DNA of 64,000 bases from Anaerotruncus sp. G3(2012) (GCF_000403395.2 NZ_KE159678.1:142502-206501), one strand, 5' to 3'. Numbered from the stretch's first letter, positions 1 to 8,202 are shown. Numbers and translations are program-made. Notes: generated by a model from the letters alone, not told the origin.

Positions 1-140
1 AAAATCCAGAATACACCGTTGATAAACTGCCGCGTATCTCGGGCATTGCCTCCGCGCGTCCCTTTTTCGCCTATTGTGTTTGGTTTGATTTTCTCCCACG
101 CTCTGTCGCTTATATCATGTCGATGCTGTTCCCTCGCCAT
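1..140 (-). CDS. IS5-family transposase N-terminus (partial)
   Basis: Reading leftward from the ATG at 140, the frame gives a protein starting MAREQHRHDISDRAWEKIKP and continuing through GGNARDTRQFINGVFWI. This is the N-terminal DUF4096-type region of IS5-family transposases. The same region, in mutated form, is found in the copy at 59121-59887, which shares the RHDI(S/N)D and RFIN(G/A)VFW motifs. A good Shine-Dalgarno (AGGAGGG) precedes the start by about 6 nt. The catalytic DDE part is beyond the window edge, so it cannot be said whether the copy is intact. Confidence 0.75.
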   Translation of the reverse strand, partial: MAREQHRHDISDRAWEKIKPNTIGEKGTRGGNARDTRQFINGVFWI

Positions 141-200
141 TTTTCTGCCCTCCTGCTACTTTGAGGACTATTATAGCACATTTCTATTGACGACACAACC
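1..200 (-). mobile_element. IS5-family insertion sequence, 5' end only
   Basis: The transposase 5' end reads leftward off the window. The outer end of the element is probably the ACAACC at 195-200, because the intact IS5 copy at 4848-5675 ends the same way and is also followed by TA. A plausible promoter region (CTATAAT on the minus strand) lies between this end and the transposase start. The rest of the element lies outside the window. Confidence 0.7.
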
Positions 201-344
201 TAAGTTAGATAAGCTATAATCAATAATACAGGAGGAAAAATAGTTGCTAGCATTTTAGCACAGTGTAAATATTGATAAGATTAAGTGGCAAGGTTTCCAT
301 GTAGTGATAAAATAATTTTTTAGATGAAAAAAGGAAGTAGAAAA

Positions 345-1127
345 ATGACACAATACAATAGACACAAAAAAGCTGTCAGGATTTTTCGTGACATTACTTC
401 AAATCCAGAAAAATATTTAATCATACACTATTCTTGTGAAAGCTTTATTGATAAAGAGGATGGTAGGACACCAAGAATTACCACTATTGCAATTCGGTAT
501 TTTGAAAGCAGTCAAACAAAAACATTTTCCATACATGAAGTAGCGGAGCAAAAGAATGTTGCTATTGATAAAATAGAGGAAAATTATGATTTGCTTGAAT
601 TAGAAATGTTATCGCAATACTTTGATTTTGTCCAAAAGCATGAAGGGTACAAGTGGATACATTGGAATATGCGTGACAGTAATTATGGGTTCTATGCAAT
701 TGAAAATAGATACAAGGTTTTAGGAGGACAACCGACAATAATACCCGATGACAAGAAAATTGATTTAGCCAGGAATTTGGTTAATTGTTTTGGTCGAGGA
801 TATATTGGAAATCCGCGTATGGAAAAACTTGTTGATAAAAATCACATGACAAAGTTAGGCTTTCTGACAGGTAAAGAAGAAGCTGAAGCTTTTGAACATA
901 AACAGTATATTCGACTTCGTAATTCCACCTTGCGAAAAGTTGATTTATTTTATAGTATTGTTGTTGCTGCCGCCGAAGGAAAGTTACAGACTAATGCTAA
1001 ATGGAAAGAAATCTATGGAGTTTCTATGCAAGGGATTTATGAAATGCTAAAAGAGCGCTGGTGGTTTAATGTCATCATATTTTTTGCTGGTTTATTTATT
1101 GGCGCGCTTATTTCTAAATACATATAA
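345..1127 (+). CDS. Hypothetical C-terminally membrane-anchored protein, possible RNase H/exonuclease-like fold
   Basis: This encodes 260 residues from the ATG at 345. An earlier in-frame ATG at 324 is less likely because the Shine-Dalgarno AAGGAAG lies between the two. The body is soluble and the last ~20 residues (FNVIIFFAGLFIGALI) form one membrane helix, so it is probably tail-anchored. The pattern YLIIHYSCESF, then an aromatic-rich WIHWNMRDSNYGF, then a helix with DLARNLVNCFG, loosely resembles DnaQ/RNase H-fold exonucleases, but the acidic residues are not convincingly aligned and no function is assigned. The gene is much more AT-rich than the chromosomal genes and sits alone between an IS end and a convergent element gene, as expected of transferred cargo. 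Confidence 0.6.
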   Translation: MTQYNRHKKAVRIFRDITSNPEKYLIIHYSCESFIDKEDGRTPRITTIAIRYFESSQTKTFSIHEVAEQKNVAIDKIEENYDLLELEMLSQYFDFVQKHEGYKWIHWNMRDSNYGFYAIENRYKVLGGQPTIIPDDKKIDLARNLVNCFGRGYIGNPRMEKLVDKNHMTKLGFLTGKEEAEAFEHKQYIRLRNSTLRKVDLFYSIVVAAAEGKLQTNAKWKEIYGVSMQGIYEMLKERWWFNVIIFFAGLFIGALISKYI

Positions 1128-1403
1128 TTGCTACGAAGCTTTTGATAAGTATTAAAAGTTTTCAAAAGCACAAAAGCCGAAACTGATTGATGGTGGTAAA
1201 TCATTTTAAAGCCCATCGTTCTTTGTTGTAATGTTCGCAATATTATTATTCATTTTAATGCCAATTATAATGTAACATCTTAAAAATAGCATTTACAGAA
1301 AGCACAAGAGATTCATTAAAAAAAGAGAAGCAAGTAAAATTACACGATGGAATGTGTCCTACAATGATGAAAAATCTATAAATCACAGACAATGAATTAG
1401 GTT
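1128..1403. other. AT-rich intergenic stretch without recognisable gene
   Basis: About 275 bases lie between the tail-anchored protein gene and the terminator hairpin. Short minus-strand frames here have no ribosome binding site and no family resemblance. I see nothing else in it. Confidence 0.5.
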
Positions 1404-1446
1404 AAGCAAGGAAATAGACGTTATTGCTATTTCCTTGCTTGTGCAT
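1404..1446. terminator. Intrinsic terminator, perfect 14-bp stem
   Basis: The arms at 1404-1417 and 1427-1440 are perfectly complementary with a 9-nt loop. A T-rich stretch follows in the plus direction. It lies between convergent genes (345-1127 plus and 1459-2073 minus) and probably insulates both. Confidence 0.7.
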
Positions 1447-1458
1447 TTTTATACGGCC

Positions 1459-2073
1459 TTAATATCCCTTCTTCTCCAACATCTCCACCAGCGACCAGGT
1501 ATCCCTCGCCGTAAACCCCCAGAGGATCCCGCTTAAAGTGTCTATGGCCAGATTACAGCGGCGGTAGAAGGTGCTGCTGGATACCGGCAGGCCCTTTTCC
1601 CGCAGCTTTTCCACCACCTCCCCATCTGTCTGGCAGATGTCCTCGTTGGAGCTGAGATATTTGAAATACAAGATCCAATAGAACTCCTCGCCGTTTTTCG
1701 CGTAGGCCCTCATACTCTTGATAGCCTTGTCAATGTATTGCAGCATGAGCTTGTTGCGCTGCATGGTGCGAAGCCGGCTCTCAATGTAGGTGTTTGAGAG
1801 GTCAATGTCCATCTGCTGGGCAAACTCTCCCATGGCAGAGAAGTGGACGCCGAGAGTCCCCAGGCACTCCTCATCCAAATCGTCCAAGGCGACAGCGATG
1901 CACATAAGTGTGCTTCTGTATCGCTGAAGCAGTTTCTCGGTGTTGTGAAAGCACCAGTTTTTGTTCAGATCCGGCTGCTCCTCAATTCTGGCCGGACGGC
2001 CTGATACCATGCGGTCCAGCATCTTTTCCACTTCCTGGGGCTGCCCATTTGCCTTTTTATCTTTTACAGACAT
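1459..2073 (-). CDS. ArpU/sigma-70 region 4-like regulatory protein of a mobile element (hypothetical)
   Basis: This encodes 204 residues if the start is the ATG at 2073, which has GGAGG 7 nt upstream. An in-frame start at 2124 abuts the upstream gene's stop but has no such site. The N-terminal third is polar. The C-terminal half (about residues 100-190) has the helical layout of ArpU-like or sigma region 4-like proteins: a YIDKAIKSM helix, an ILYFKYL segment, then a helix-turn-helix-like segment through VSSSTFYRRCNLAIDTL. Such proteins regulate genes of phages and conjugative elements. It is downstream of, and probably cotranscribed with, the winged-helix gene at 2125-3201. Family assignment is by pattern only. 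Confidence 0.5.
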   Translation of the reverse strand: MSVKDKKANGQPQEVEKMLDRMVSGRPARIEEQPDLNKNWCFHNTEKLLQRYRSTLMCIAVALDDLDEECLGTLGVHFSAMGEFAQQMDIDLSNTYIESRLRTMQRNKLMLQYIDKAIKSMRAYAKNGEEFYWILYFKYLSSNEDICQTDGEVVEKLREKGLPVSSSTFYRRCNLAIDTLSGILWGFTARDTWSLVEMLEKKGY

Positions 2074-2124
2074 TTCATGTCCTCCTTCAAGTTCGTTGTC
2101 GTTTGTTTTCGTGCCGGAGGGCAA

Positions 2125-3201
2125 TTACCCGGAGCCTTCTGTCACCCGGATCTCGAAACAGTAACGAGATGAATTTTCCACTGAAGCCGTCCTGCTTTTA
2201 CAGGAAACCTCTAACTTCCACCGGTTGCAAGCGGGGGATAAAGGATATAATTTAACGGATTTTTTCTTGCAGGAACAGCAGAAAAAGCCCCATGCCGCAA
2301 GGGATTGCAGCAGTTTCGGCAACAGCTCCAGCATGATGCGTTTTGAAACGCTGATTTTCTCGGATGGAACGCAGCTTTCCTCTTCCGGCCTGCCTGTCTT
2401 CAGCTGAAGCTGGAGGGCCACATCCTCCTTATGGATAGGCAGGTCAGAAATCTGGAACATCACCGAAAGGTAGTTTTCCAGATAAATGACTGTACCGTGC
2501 CGGCCGGAAAAGGTCAGGACATTGAGATACCCCAGCCGGTCCAGCCTTGCCAAAATGCGGCTGGCCGTTGTTTTGGAGACGCCCCAGCGCAAGGCCAGGC
2601 TGCTGCAGCTGGTGAGGGGATCGCCGGAACCATCTCGAAAATACACAACAGGGCCGATCTCAGCTCCTTTTATGCGCCCATCCTTGTAGATGGTATTCAG
2701 CCAAAGGTCCATGATGATGTCCCGTTCGGAACAGCGCGTACCCTCCATCAGCCTTTTTCCAAAGCTGATGGGGAAAAAGAAAAAGCCGCAGTCCTTTTGA
2801 CAGCGGCATTCGTATTCAAGCACGGTATTGAAGGCTCCCCAGTTCAAAATACGGTAACGGACCAGTTTGGTTCCTGGGAGCATCCAAAAGGTAAGAAAGC
2901 CCCCTTGAACGAGTTCCTCTAAAATTGCGGTTGCCTGGTACAGTCGGCTGCATCCAAACCAGCCGGCCATCTCCCGCAGGCTGCATATCCATTCCCCAGG
3001 GCCGATGAGGTGGGAAACGCCATCGATTCGGAGCCTCGAAGATCGGAAATTGGCATAGGAGCAGAGGACCATAAAAGAGAACAGGCGGCAATCTCCCCGC
3101 CTAGATAGGGACTCATCCGCCAGCAGCTTTTGAATCAGCTCCCGGTGGATCCGCACCCGTGGGTAGTCCACGATTTGCTTGATTTCCAAGGTGTATGCCA
3201 T
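2125..3201 (-). CDS. Winged-helix replication-initiator-like protein of an integrated element
   Basis: This encodes 358 residues and is the first gene of the two-gene minus-strand unit. An N-terminal region (residues 1-110) carries a helix-turn-helix-like segment (SLREMAGWFGCSRLYQATAILEELVQGGFL). A second one at about 205-250 (SSLALRWGVSKTTASRILARLDRLGYL) is a typical MarR/DnaD-like winged helix followed by a beta wing. The tail after about residue 305 is unusual: it has seven cysteines, including CCSC, and could bind metal. Two tandem winged helices are typical of plasmid and ICE replication initiators and replisome organisers, but no specific family is recognised. A short GC-rich hairpin (GAGCGC...GCGCTC, 3222-3244) lies in the leader. 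Confidence 0.5.
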   Translation of the reverse strand: MAYTLEIKQIVDYPRVRIHRELIQKLLADESLSRRGDCRLFSFMVLCSYANFRSSRLRIDGVSHLIGPGEWICSLREMAGWFGCSRLYQATAILEELVQGGFLTFWMLPGTKLVRYRILNWGAFNTVLEYECRCQKDCGFFFFPISFGKRLMEGTRCSERDIIMDLWLNTIYKDGRIKGAEIGPVVYFRDGSGDPLTSCSSLALRWGVSKTTASRILARLDRLGYLNVLTFSGRHGTVIYLENYLSVMFQISDLPIHKEDVALQLQLKTGRPEEESCVPSEKISVSKRIMLELLPKLLQSLAAWGFFCCSCKKKSVKLYPLSPACNRWKLEVSCKSRTASVENSSRYCFEIRVTEGSG

Positions 3202-3280
3202 AGTATCCCTCCAAACAAAAAAGAGCGCCCCTCCAGGAAGCGCTCAAAAAATGTTATCAATTTCATGGCGGCCATTGTAC

Positions 3281-3309
3281 TTGCGAACTAGGCTTCGGTC
3301 TGCTATACT
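3281..3309 (+). promoter_or_regulatory. Possible sigma-A promoter pointing at the tRNA remnant
   Basis: TTGCGA (3281-3286), a 17-nt spacer and TATACT (3304-3309) form a fair promoter reading rightward toward the tRNA-Leu remnant. No gene begins directly behind it. Confidence 0.35.
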
Positions 3310-3474
3310 TTATGGTGTTCGAGAAAGATTTTCAGAAAAATGGGGTTTTTCTGAAAATCCAGTAACAATGCGGGTTCATCGTATTCAGTGCCGGGAAACG
3401 GTGTAACCGTGCGGATTTAGGGTGCTCCCAGATGGTATTCAGCTTCCACACCTGGTACTATCGTTATTTTGGGG

Positions 3475-3536
3475 GGCAGCACTTAAAATCTGCCGGGAGA
3501 AATCCCTTACGGGTTCAAGTCCCGTCGGCGGCACCA
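3475..3536 (+). tRNA. 3' remnant of tRNA-Leu(UAA), probable attachment site
   Basis: The sequence carries the anticodon loop CTTAAAA, the 3' anticodon stem TCTGCC, a leucine-type long variable arm, the T arm ACGGG-TTCAAGT-CCCGT, and an acceptor 3' strand ending CGGCGGCACCA. The D arm and 5' acceptor strand (expected GCCGCCG) are absent upstream, and the 5' anticodon stem has an extra C. It is therefore not a functional tRNA. It is the 3' part that tyrosine integrases duplicate when they integrate into tRNA genes. The integrase pseudogene starts 65 bp away. Elements on both sides suggest tandem or successive insertions. Confidence 0.8.
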
Positions 3537-4847
3537 TTTTTGGGCATTGGAGCACTCAGATCCGTTGTTTAGGGGGAAGGAGCTGAGGCTCCTTTTTCCT
3601 TTTATTCCTGCGATGTGGAAGGCTCCAGAGCTAAGCAGCCCGCAATCGTAGCAGCGGAAGCCTGCTTGCTGCTCATATCCAGGTGGGCATAGATATTCGC
3701 TGTGGTTGCAAAATTGCTATGCCCCAACCAAAGCTGGATCTCCTTGAGACTGATGCCATTGGCTAGCAGCGGGCTTGCACAACTATGCCTGAGATCATGG
3801 AACCGGATATAGGGCAGATCCAGCCTTTTGATTTTCTCACTGAATCCGCGGCTTACTCTATCCGGAAAGGGAAGATTCCCCAGATCATCCACACAGATGT
3901 ATTCCAAAAAAGTCAGTGTTGTACTGCTTTTTGCAAGTCTTCTGATTTCGCTTCTGTTTGTCTCGCACCCGCATCAGCATCCGTTTGACCTGGGGGATGA
4001 GTGGAAGGGAGCGGAAACTGGATTTGTTCTTTGTTCGATTCTTCAGGATCAGCTGTGTTTTTCTATCAATTTTTGCTCTGGAAACGGTGTGGCTGACTGT
4101 AATGGTGTTGTTTTTGAAATCAATCGCGCTCCACTTCAGCCCCAGCACTTCACTGCGGCGAAAGCCGTAGAAAGCGGCAAGCGTGACAGGAAGTTCAATC
4201 GAGCTACCTTTGAAAGCCTCCAGCATGATAGCCAACTGCTGTGCATCGTAATAGTTGGACACAAAGTTGTCGATTTTTGGGCGAGTGACATCTGCCGCCG
4301 GATTGTAAGGGATCAGCTTGTACTTTTTTACTGCATCGGCCAGGCTTTTTCGGATGTTTGCGTGGTAGTGCAGGATCGTGTTCCCGCTGTCCCCCTTCTG
4401 CTTTAAGCTGCTGTAAAATTCTAGGTGTTCATCGTTATTAGCTTATCCAGGGGAACCAGCCGTTCCTCAAAGTAAGGCGCTATGACGTGTACAATTACTC
4501 CATAGTAGGCAGCGTAGGTCGTTTCTTCCCAGGTCGTGCGGTTTGCCTGAAGCCAGTATAAAATATACTGGGAAAACAGCATACTGCTCCGCAAATCCCC
4601 AGCAGCAACGACCGGCAGGTAATCCTGGTCGCTTTTACCTGCTTTTGGACGGGGCGGAAGGATCCCCTTCGTTGCCTCCCTTCTGGCCTTCTGCAGCATT
4701 TTGTTGGCCTGCGTCTTGTTCCCCTTCACTTTAAGACCGGTGGGAAACCAAACCGGCTTTTTCTTTCCTGTTACCGAATCGGGCAAAGACAAAACCATAT
4801 AGTAAAGGTCGTGTTGTGTACATAAGTGGCCTGCGACTAACTTGTTA

Positions 4848-5675
4848 GGTCGTGTCCCTAAAGTAGAAAATATGATAAAATAGAGGATATGAAAAGACGG
4901 CATAGTGTAACAAATGAAGAAAGGGCAAGAATAGAGCCACTATTACCAAAACAGGGAAAAATGGGCCGACCGAGAAAAGATGCTCGGGAACAGGTAGATG
5001 CGATGCTATGGATTTTCAAAACGGGAGCCCCATGGAGGGACCTTCCAGAATATTATGGTCCATGGAAAACTTGTTTACAACAATTTCCTGCGTTGGCGGA
5101 ACGCTGGAGTGTGGGAAAATATCCTCAAGAATCTGAATCCCGATTCAGATTCACCGTGGCAAATCATGGTGGATTCGACCAGTGTAAAAGCGCATCAGCA
5201 CAGTGCTGGTGCAAAAAAGGGGCAGATAACGATCGGGCTATTGGTCGATCCAGGGGAGGATTGACAACAAAAGTACACGCAGAGGTAGATGAAAAAGGGC
5301 GACCTGTCAAGCTATTATTGTCAAGAGGCAATTTGAATGATATTACTTTGGCTCCACGGCTTGTAGATGGTCTTACATTAGCAAAGTGCTTTGTTTTGGC
5401 AGATAAGGGATATGACAGCAGTGATTTTGTGCAGTTGATAGAAGATTCTGGAGGAAGCGCTGTGATACCTCCCCGCTCCAATGCTCGTAATCCTCGTGAA
5501 TATGACAAGGGAATGTACAAGCGCAGAAATTTAGTAGAGCGCTTTTTCAACCGCATGAAGCAGTTTCGGCGCTTTGCTACTCGTTATGAGAAAACTGCTA
5601 AATCTTTCCTTTCCCTTGTTCATTTTTTCGCTGTTTTTGTTTGGATTTCTATTTCTTGACTTTAGGGACACAACC
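4848..5675 (+). mobile_element. IS5-family insertion sequence, complete, 828 bp
   Basis: Terminal inverted repeats are GGTCGTGTCCCTAAAGT at 4848-4864 and, at the right end, the complement of GGTTGTGTCCCTAAAGT, with one mismatch. It is flanked by TA on both sides (4846-4847 and 5676-5677), the expected short duplication for this family. The target is the 5' end of the integrase gene. Confidence 0.85.
4889..5659 (+). pseudogene. IS5-family transposase with orfA frameshift and a programmed-frameshift heptamer
   Basis: The family makes a fusion of orfA (DUF4096-type helix-turn-helix) and orfB (DDE domain) by -1 frameshifting. Here the N-terminus (to about 5068: GAPWRDLPEYYGPWKT) is in one frame. 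The following region is sensible only in the +1 frame, 5070-5218 (VYNNFLRWRNAGVW, then VDSTSVKAHQHSAGAKKG), because one T has been inserted near 5071. A slippery A-AAA-AAG heptamer at 5213-5219 then lies exactly in phase to return by -1 to the orfB frame (DRAIGRSRGG, later VLADKGYDS and ERFFNRMKQFRR). By chance the original frame stays open across the gap, giving a continuous 256-residue ORF with about 50 scrambled central residues. Activity is unlikely unless the shift is a sequencing artefact. Confidence 0.75.
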
Positions 5676-5711
5676 TAGCCATTCTGGTCACCGTTTGGGT
5701 CATGGGTTCGG

Positions 5712-6470
5712 GTGTGGAAGGGATTAGGGCAGACAGCGAAAGCCTCTAAGCCTGCGGCGGTGATCCGGCCTTCCCGGAAAGGCGTAATCATCACCATAGC
5801 GCGGGAGCATGGATCTGCCGGGAAACGGATCGGCCAGCTTGTTGCCCAGCGGTTGGGCATTCCCTGTTATTACAAAGAGCTGGTGGCCATCGCCGCCCAG
5901 GAGAGCGGTCTGGCGCAGGAATTTATCTCCAATACCAACTCGGATGAAAACGCTGTCATGCGGGAGCTGTATCTGACCACCGACCCCATACTGCGTGCCA
6001 TCGTGGCGCAGGAACGGGCCATCCGCCACATTGCGGAGGCAGGAGCCTGTGTGCTCATTGGCCGTTCGGCGGACTATGTGCTGCAGAACTATCCGGGAGT
6101 GGTGCGTATTTTTATCCACGCCCCCAGGAACTACCGGGAGAAAAAGGTTATGGAGATGTGCGGGGATACCCTGGAGGTAGCCAGGAAGAGCATCGCCCGC
6201 TACGAGGCGGCCTACCAGCGGCAGCTCTCGCAGTATTCTCTGGACTGCGAGGACGGCATCGAATATTCCGCCTGCCTGCACGAGCCCACCCCGGACGAGG
6301 TTCTGGAGCTCAAGGAGCGGTTCTGCCGTCTGTGGAACGCGCTGAACAGTCTGTCCCCGGCCCAGAGCCACCGGGTGGATGCCTGCATCATCCCCGTGCA
6401 AACGCTTTTCGGAGTAAAAACCGTTGTTAGTATGGTCCCAATGCATCGATTTATGCGGATTATTCTATAA
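5712..6470 (+). CDS. Cytidylate kinase-like protein (P-loop), probably an N-terminally truncated fusion remnant
   Basis: The region TIAREHGSAGKRIGQLVAQRLGIPCYYKEL (about residues 27-56) matches the cytidylate kinase-like family (Cytidylate_kin2), including the REHGSAGKRIG P-loop. GACVLIGRSADYVLQ near residue 115 is also typical. The GTG at 5712 has only a weak ribosome binding site, and the frame is open back to the IS junction at 5676. In related bacteria this kinase domain is often fused behind a membrane domain, so the 5' part may have been lost when the integrase element rearranged. The last ~60 residues do not look like the usual C-terminus and end in an AT-rich stretch. Function as a nucleotide kinase is doubtful. 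Confidence 0.6.
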   Translation: MWKGLGQTAKASKPAAVIRPSRKGVIITIAREHGSAGKRIGQLVAQRLGIPCYYKELVAIAAQESGLAQEFISNTNSDENAVMRELYLTTDPILRAIVAQERAIRHIAEAGACVLIGRSADYVLQNYPGVVRIFIHAPRNYREKKVMEMCGDTLEVARKSIARYEAAYQRQLSQYSLDCEDGIEYSACLHEPTPDEVLELKERFCRLWNALNSLSPAQSHRVDACIIPVQTLFGVKTVVSMVPMHRFMRIIL

Positions 6471-6512
6471 TTATTTTTTGAATATTAAATATATTTTTTT
6501 TAAATAATAAGA

Positions 6513-6541
6513 TTGACAATGTTATCCATATGTGATATGAT
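6513..6541 (+). promoter_or_regulatory. Sigma-A promoter for the secreted peptide gene
   Basis: TTGACA at 6513-6518, a 17-nt spacer and TATGAT at 6536-6541, in a strongly AT-rich region 70 nt before the small ORF at 6613. It is near consensus. Confidence 0.75.
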
Positions 6542-6612
6542 GAAATTGTGATAAACAGATCTGCGCGCAGGGGGTATCACGGCAAAGAAACAGCGAAGGA
6601 AAATGGAATTAT

Positions 6613-6816
6613 ATGTTAAAAAAGAGTGTAAGCATATTTCTGGTTGTCATGCTGTTGCTGACTATGGGCTTGTCGGCCTCTGCCGTAGGCGGTTCTCAAG
6701 ATATCAACTACAATGCCAATTCCTCTAGTACACACTTGGAGGACACAAGTGCAGAAGTAAATAGTGGCGCGAAAATGAGTTCGGGAGTATTTAACTTTTT
6801 CAAAGCGATCTTATAG
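6613..6816 (+). CDS. Small secreted peptide, unknown function
   Basis: This encodes 67 residues. The first ~24 are a clear Sec signal peptide (MLKKSVSIFLVVMLLLTMGL, then SASA before a likely cleavage at AVG). The mature part is about 43 residues, rich in Ser, Asn and small residues, without cysteines, ending in a short hydrophobic segment (VFNFFKAIL). The consensus promoter at 6513 is directly upstream and the lipoprotein gene follows after 33 nt, so both are probably one transcript. It could be a signalling peptide, a cell-wall peptide or a bacteriocin-like precursor. No family is recognised. Confidence 0.65.
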   Translation: MLKKSVSIFLVVMLLLTMGLSASAVGGSQDINYNANSSSTHLEDTSAEVNSGAKMSSGVFNFFKAIL

Positions 6817-6849
6817 AATTGCAACTAGATCATAGAGAGGTGCGCAAAG

Positions 6850-7803
6850 ATGAAAAATAGATTTATCATTTTATGTGCGGCACTCTTCAGTCTGACCGGA
6901 TGTACCGGTCAGACTGAACCTGTTGCTGCATCCAGCGGGGCGGCGTCCTCAAGCGTGGTGGAATCTTCCAGTGTGCCGGAATCTTCCAGCGAGCCGGAGC
7001 CGTCCGATGAGGTGGAATCCTCTAGCGAGCCGGAATCCTCCAGTGAGCCGGAGCCGCTCAACGCAGGCGAATCCTCCAGCCAAACGGAATCCAAGAGTGA
7101 GCCGGAGGTTTCCAGTGCGGCCGAACCTTCCAGCGCGGTTCCCAGTGCGCAGGCCACCTCCAATGCGGCAGAACCCGCCAGTATGCCGCCATCCTCAAGC
7201 GAGCCGGTGGTTTCCAGCGCGGCGGAGGTTCCCGAAAAAGCGGAGCCGCTTTCTTCCGAGCCGGGTAAGATACCGCCCGGAGGACCTCCAGGTCCTCCAC
7301 CGCCCACTCAGGAAGAGCTCGAGAAGCGACCGATAGATGAAAAACAGGCGGAGTGGAACCGGCTGGCCAAGCGGCTTGCTGCGCTTGGGGACACAGCGCA
7401 GCAGGTGCTTCCCCCTGATATTTTCAACGATTCGACGTGGAGAAATGTGCAGGGGGGCACAGTGGATGCGATCATCCTTTATGTGACCGATGAAGCGGTT
7501 GCGCGCGAACTTTTGGAGCCGTACACCGACCCGGAGATACCGTATATTTATCAAGAGGTGAAGTACACCCGGGCGGAAATTGATGCGATTTTTGAGGATG
7601 TGAAGTCTCAGGAGATCATCCAGAAGTATGAGAAGCAGGGAAAAATTTACTCCCTTGACGCAAGGTACAGAGAAATGGATCAAGTCGTAGAAGTCTGTAC
7701 CAATGAGCGGGAACCGGAGCTGGAACGCTGGCTGAAAACTTATAAATATGCGAAATTCGTTTTGCTCAGTACTTCTCATTCCCATAAAATGAATCCGGCT
7801 TGA
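6850..7803 (+). CDS. Lipoprotein with long Ser/Glu/Pro linker, unknown C-terminal domain
   Basis: This encodes 317 residues. A lipoprotein signal peptide ends in the lipobox LTGC (residues 15-18), giving a diacylglyceryl-cysteine anchor. About residues 25-155 are low-complexity SSEPE/ESSS repeats ending in a proline-rich stretch (IPPGGPPGPPPP), a spacer through the wall. The last ~150 residues form a folded-looking mixed domain with no recognised family. A good Shine-Dalgarno (GAGAGG) precedes the ATG. It probably shares a transcript with the secreted peptide just upstream, so the two may act together at the surface. A similar acidic Ser/Glu tail occurs on the protease at 54869-56395. Confidence 0.75.
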   Translation: MKNRFIILCAALFSLTGCTGQTEPVAASSGAASSSVVESSSVPESSSEPEPSDEVESSSEPESSSEPEPLNAGESSSQTESKSEPEVSSAAEPSSAVPSAQATSNAAEPASMPPSSSEPVVSSAAEVPEKAEPLSSEPGKIPPGGPPGPPPPTQEELEKRPIDEKQAEWNRLAKRLAALGDTAQQVLPPDIFNDSTWRNVQGGTVDAIILYVTDEAVARELLEPYTDPEIPYIYQEVKYTRAEIDAIFEDVKSQEIIQKYEKQGKIYSLDARYREMDQVVEVCTNEREPELERWLKTYKYAKFVLLSTSHSHKMNPA

Positions 7804-7868
7804 ATCGCAGTTTTTCCCGATACTGCGCAAAATTTTCATCCGGCCGGTCGAAAATACGGGTTCAGCCC

Positions 7869-7897
7869 TTGCATATCCGGGGAAATTGTGGTACAAT
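7869..7897 (+). promoter_or_regulatory. Sigma-A promoter of secG
   Basis: TTGCAT (7869-7874), 17 nt, TACAAT (7892-7897), ending 43 nt before the secG start. Confidence 0.7.
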
Positions 7898-7940
7898 ATC
7901 ACGAGTTAAATTTGTAATGCGGTTTATCGGAGGTTGAAAA

Positions 7941-8189
7941 ATGAGCGTTATTGAAATTGTCGGCGGCATCATCATCATGCTCTGCGCCGTTATCATCGTG
8001 GTTGCGGTCCTGTTCCAGGAGGGCAAGGGAGGCGGTATGAACGCCCTTTCCGGTGCGAATGAGTCCTCTTATCTGGGCAAAAACAAAAGCCGTACCCTTC
8101 AGGCCACGATGGTCCGGGTCACCAAATACGCGGGGATTGCGTTTGTGGTCGTGACATTGGCGGTCTACTTCATCAGTTCGAAGATGTAA
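7941..8189 (+). CDS. secG: Preprotein translocase subunit SecG
   Basis: This encodes 82 residues, the normal length. It has two membrane helices (about 3-25 and 55-78) separated by the conserved cytoplasmic loop FQEGKGGGMNALSGAN. SecG is the small accessory subunit of the SecYEG channel. The Shine-Dalgarno GGAGG lies 7 nt upstream of the ATG. The gene is monocistronic: its own promoter is upstream and a strong terminator is directly downstream. Confidence 0.92.
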   Translation: MSVIEIVGGIIIMLCAVIIVVAVLFQEGKGGGMNALSGANESSYLGKNKSRTLQATMVRVTKYAGIAFVVVTLAVYFISSKM

Positions 8190-8202
8190 TGTCAGATAGT
8201 CA

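Larger units (their letters stand above)
3602..5703 (-). pseudogene. int: Tyrosine integrase, broken by an IS and two 1-nt frameshifts
   Basis: The gene reads leftward from ATG 5703. The first codons give MTQTVTRMA, then the IS at 4848-5675 interrupts. Deleting the IS and one copy of the TA duplication restores the frame into NKLVAGHLCTQHDLYYMVL, an AP2-like arm-binding N-terminus. The frame is lost near 4432 by a missing base (after KLITMN; the next frame resumes EHLEFYSSLKQKG) and again near 3907-3912 by one extra T in a T run. The catalytic residues remain readable: R in FRRSEVLGL, H-x-x-R in HDLRHS, H in LGHSNF and Y in NIYAHL. Having accumulated three lesions it is dead. No ribosome binding site precedes ATG 5703, so the original upstream region has probably also been lost. 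It belongs to the tRNA-Leu remnant next to it. Confidence 0.85.
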
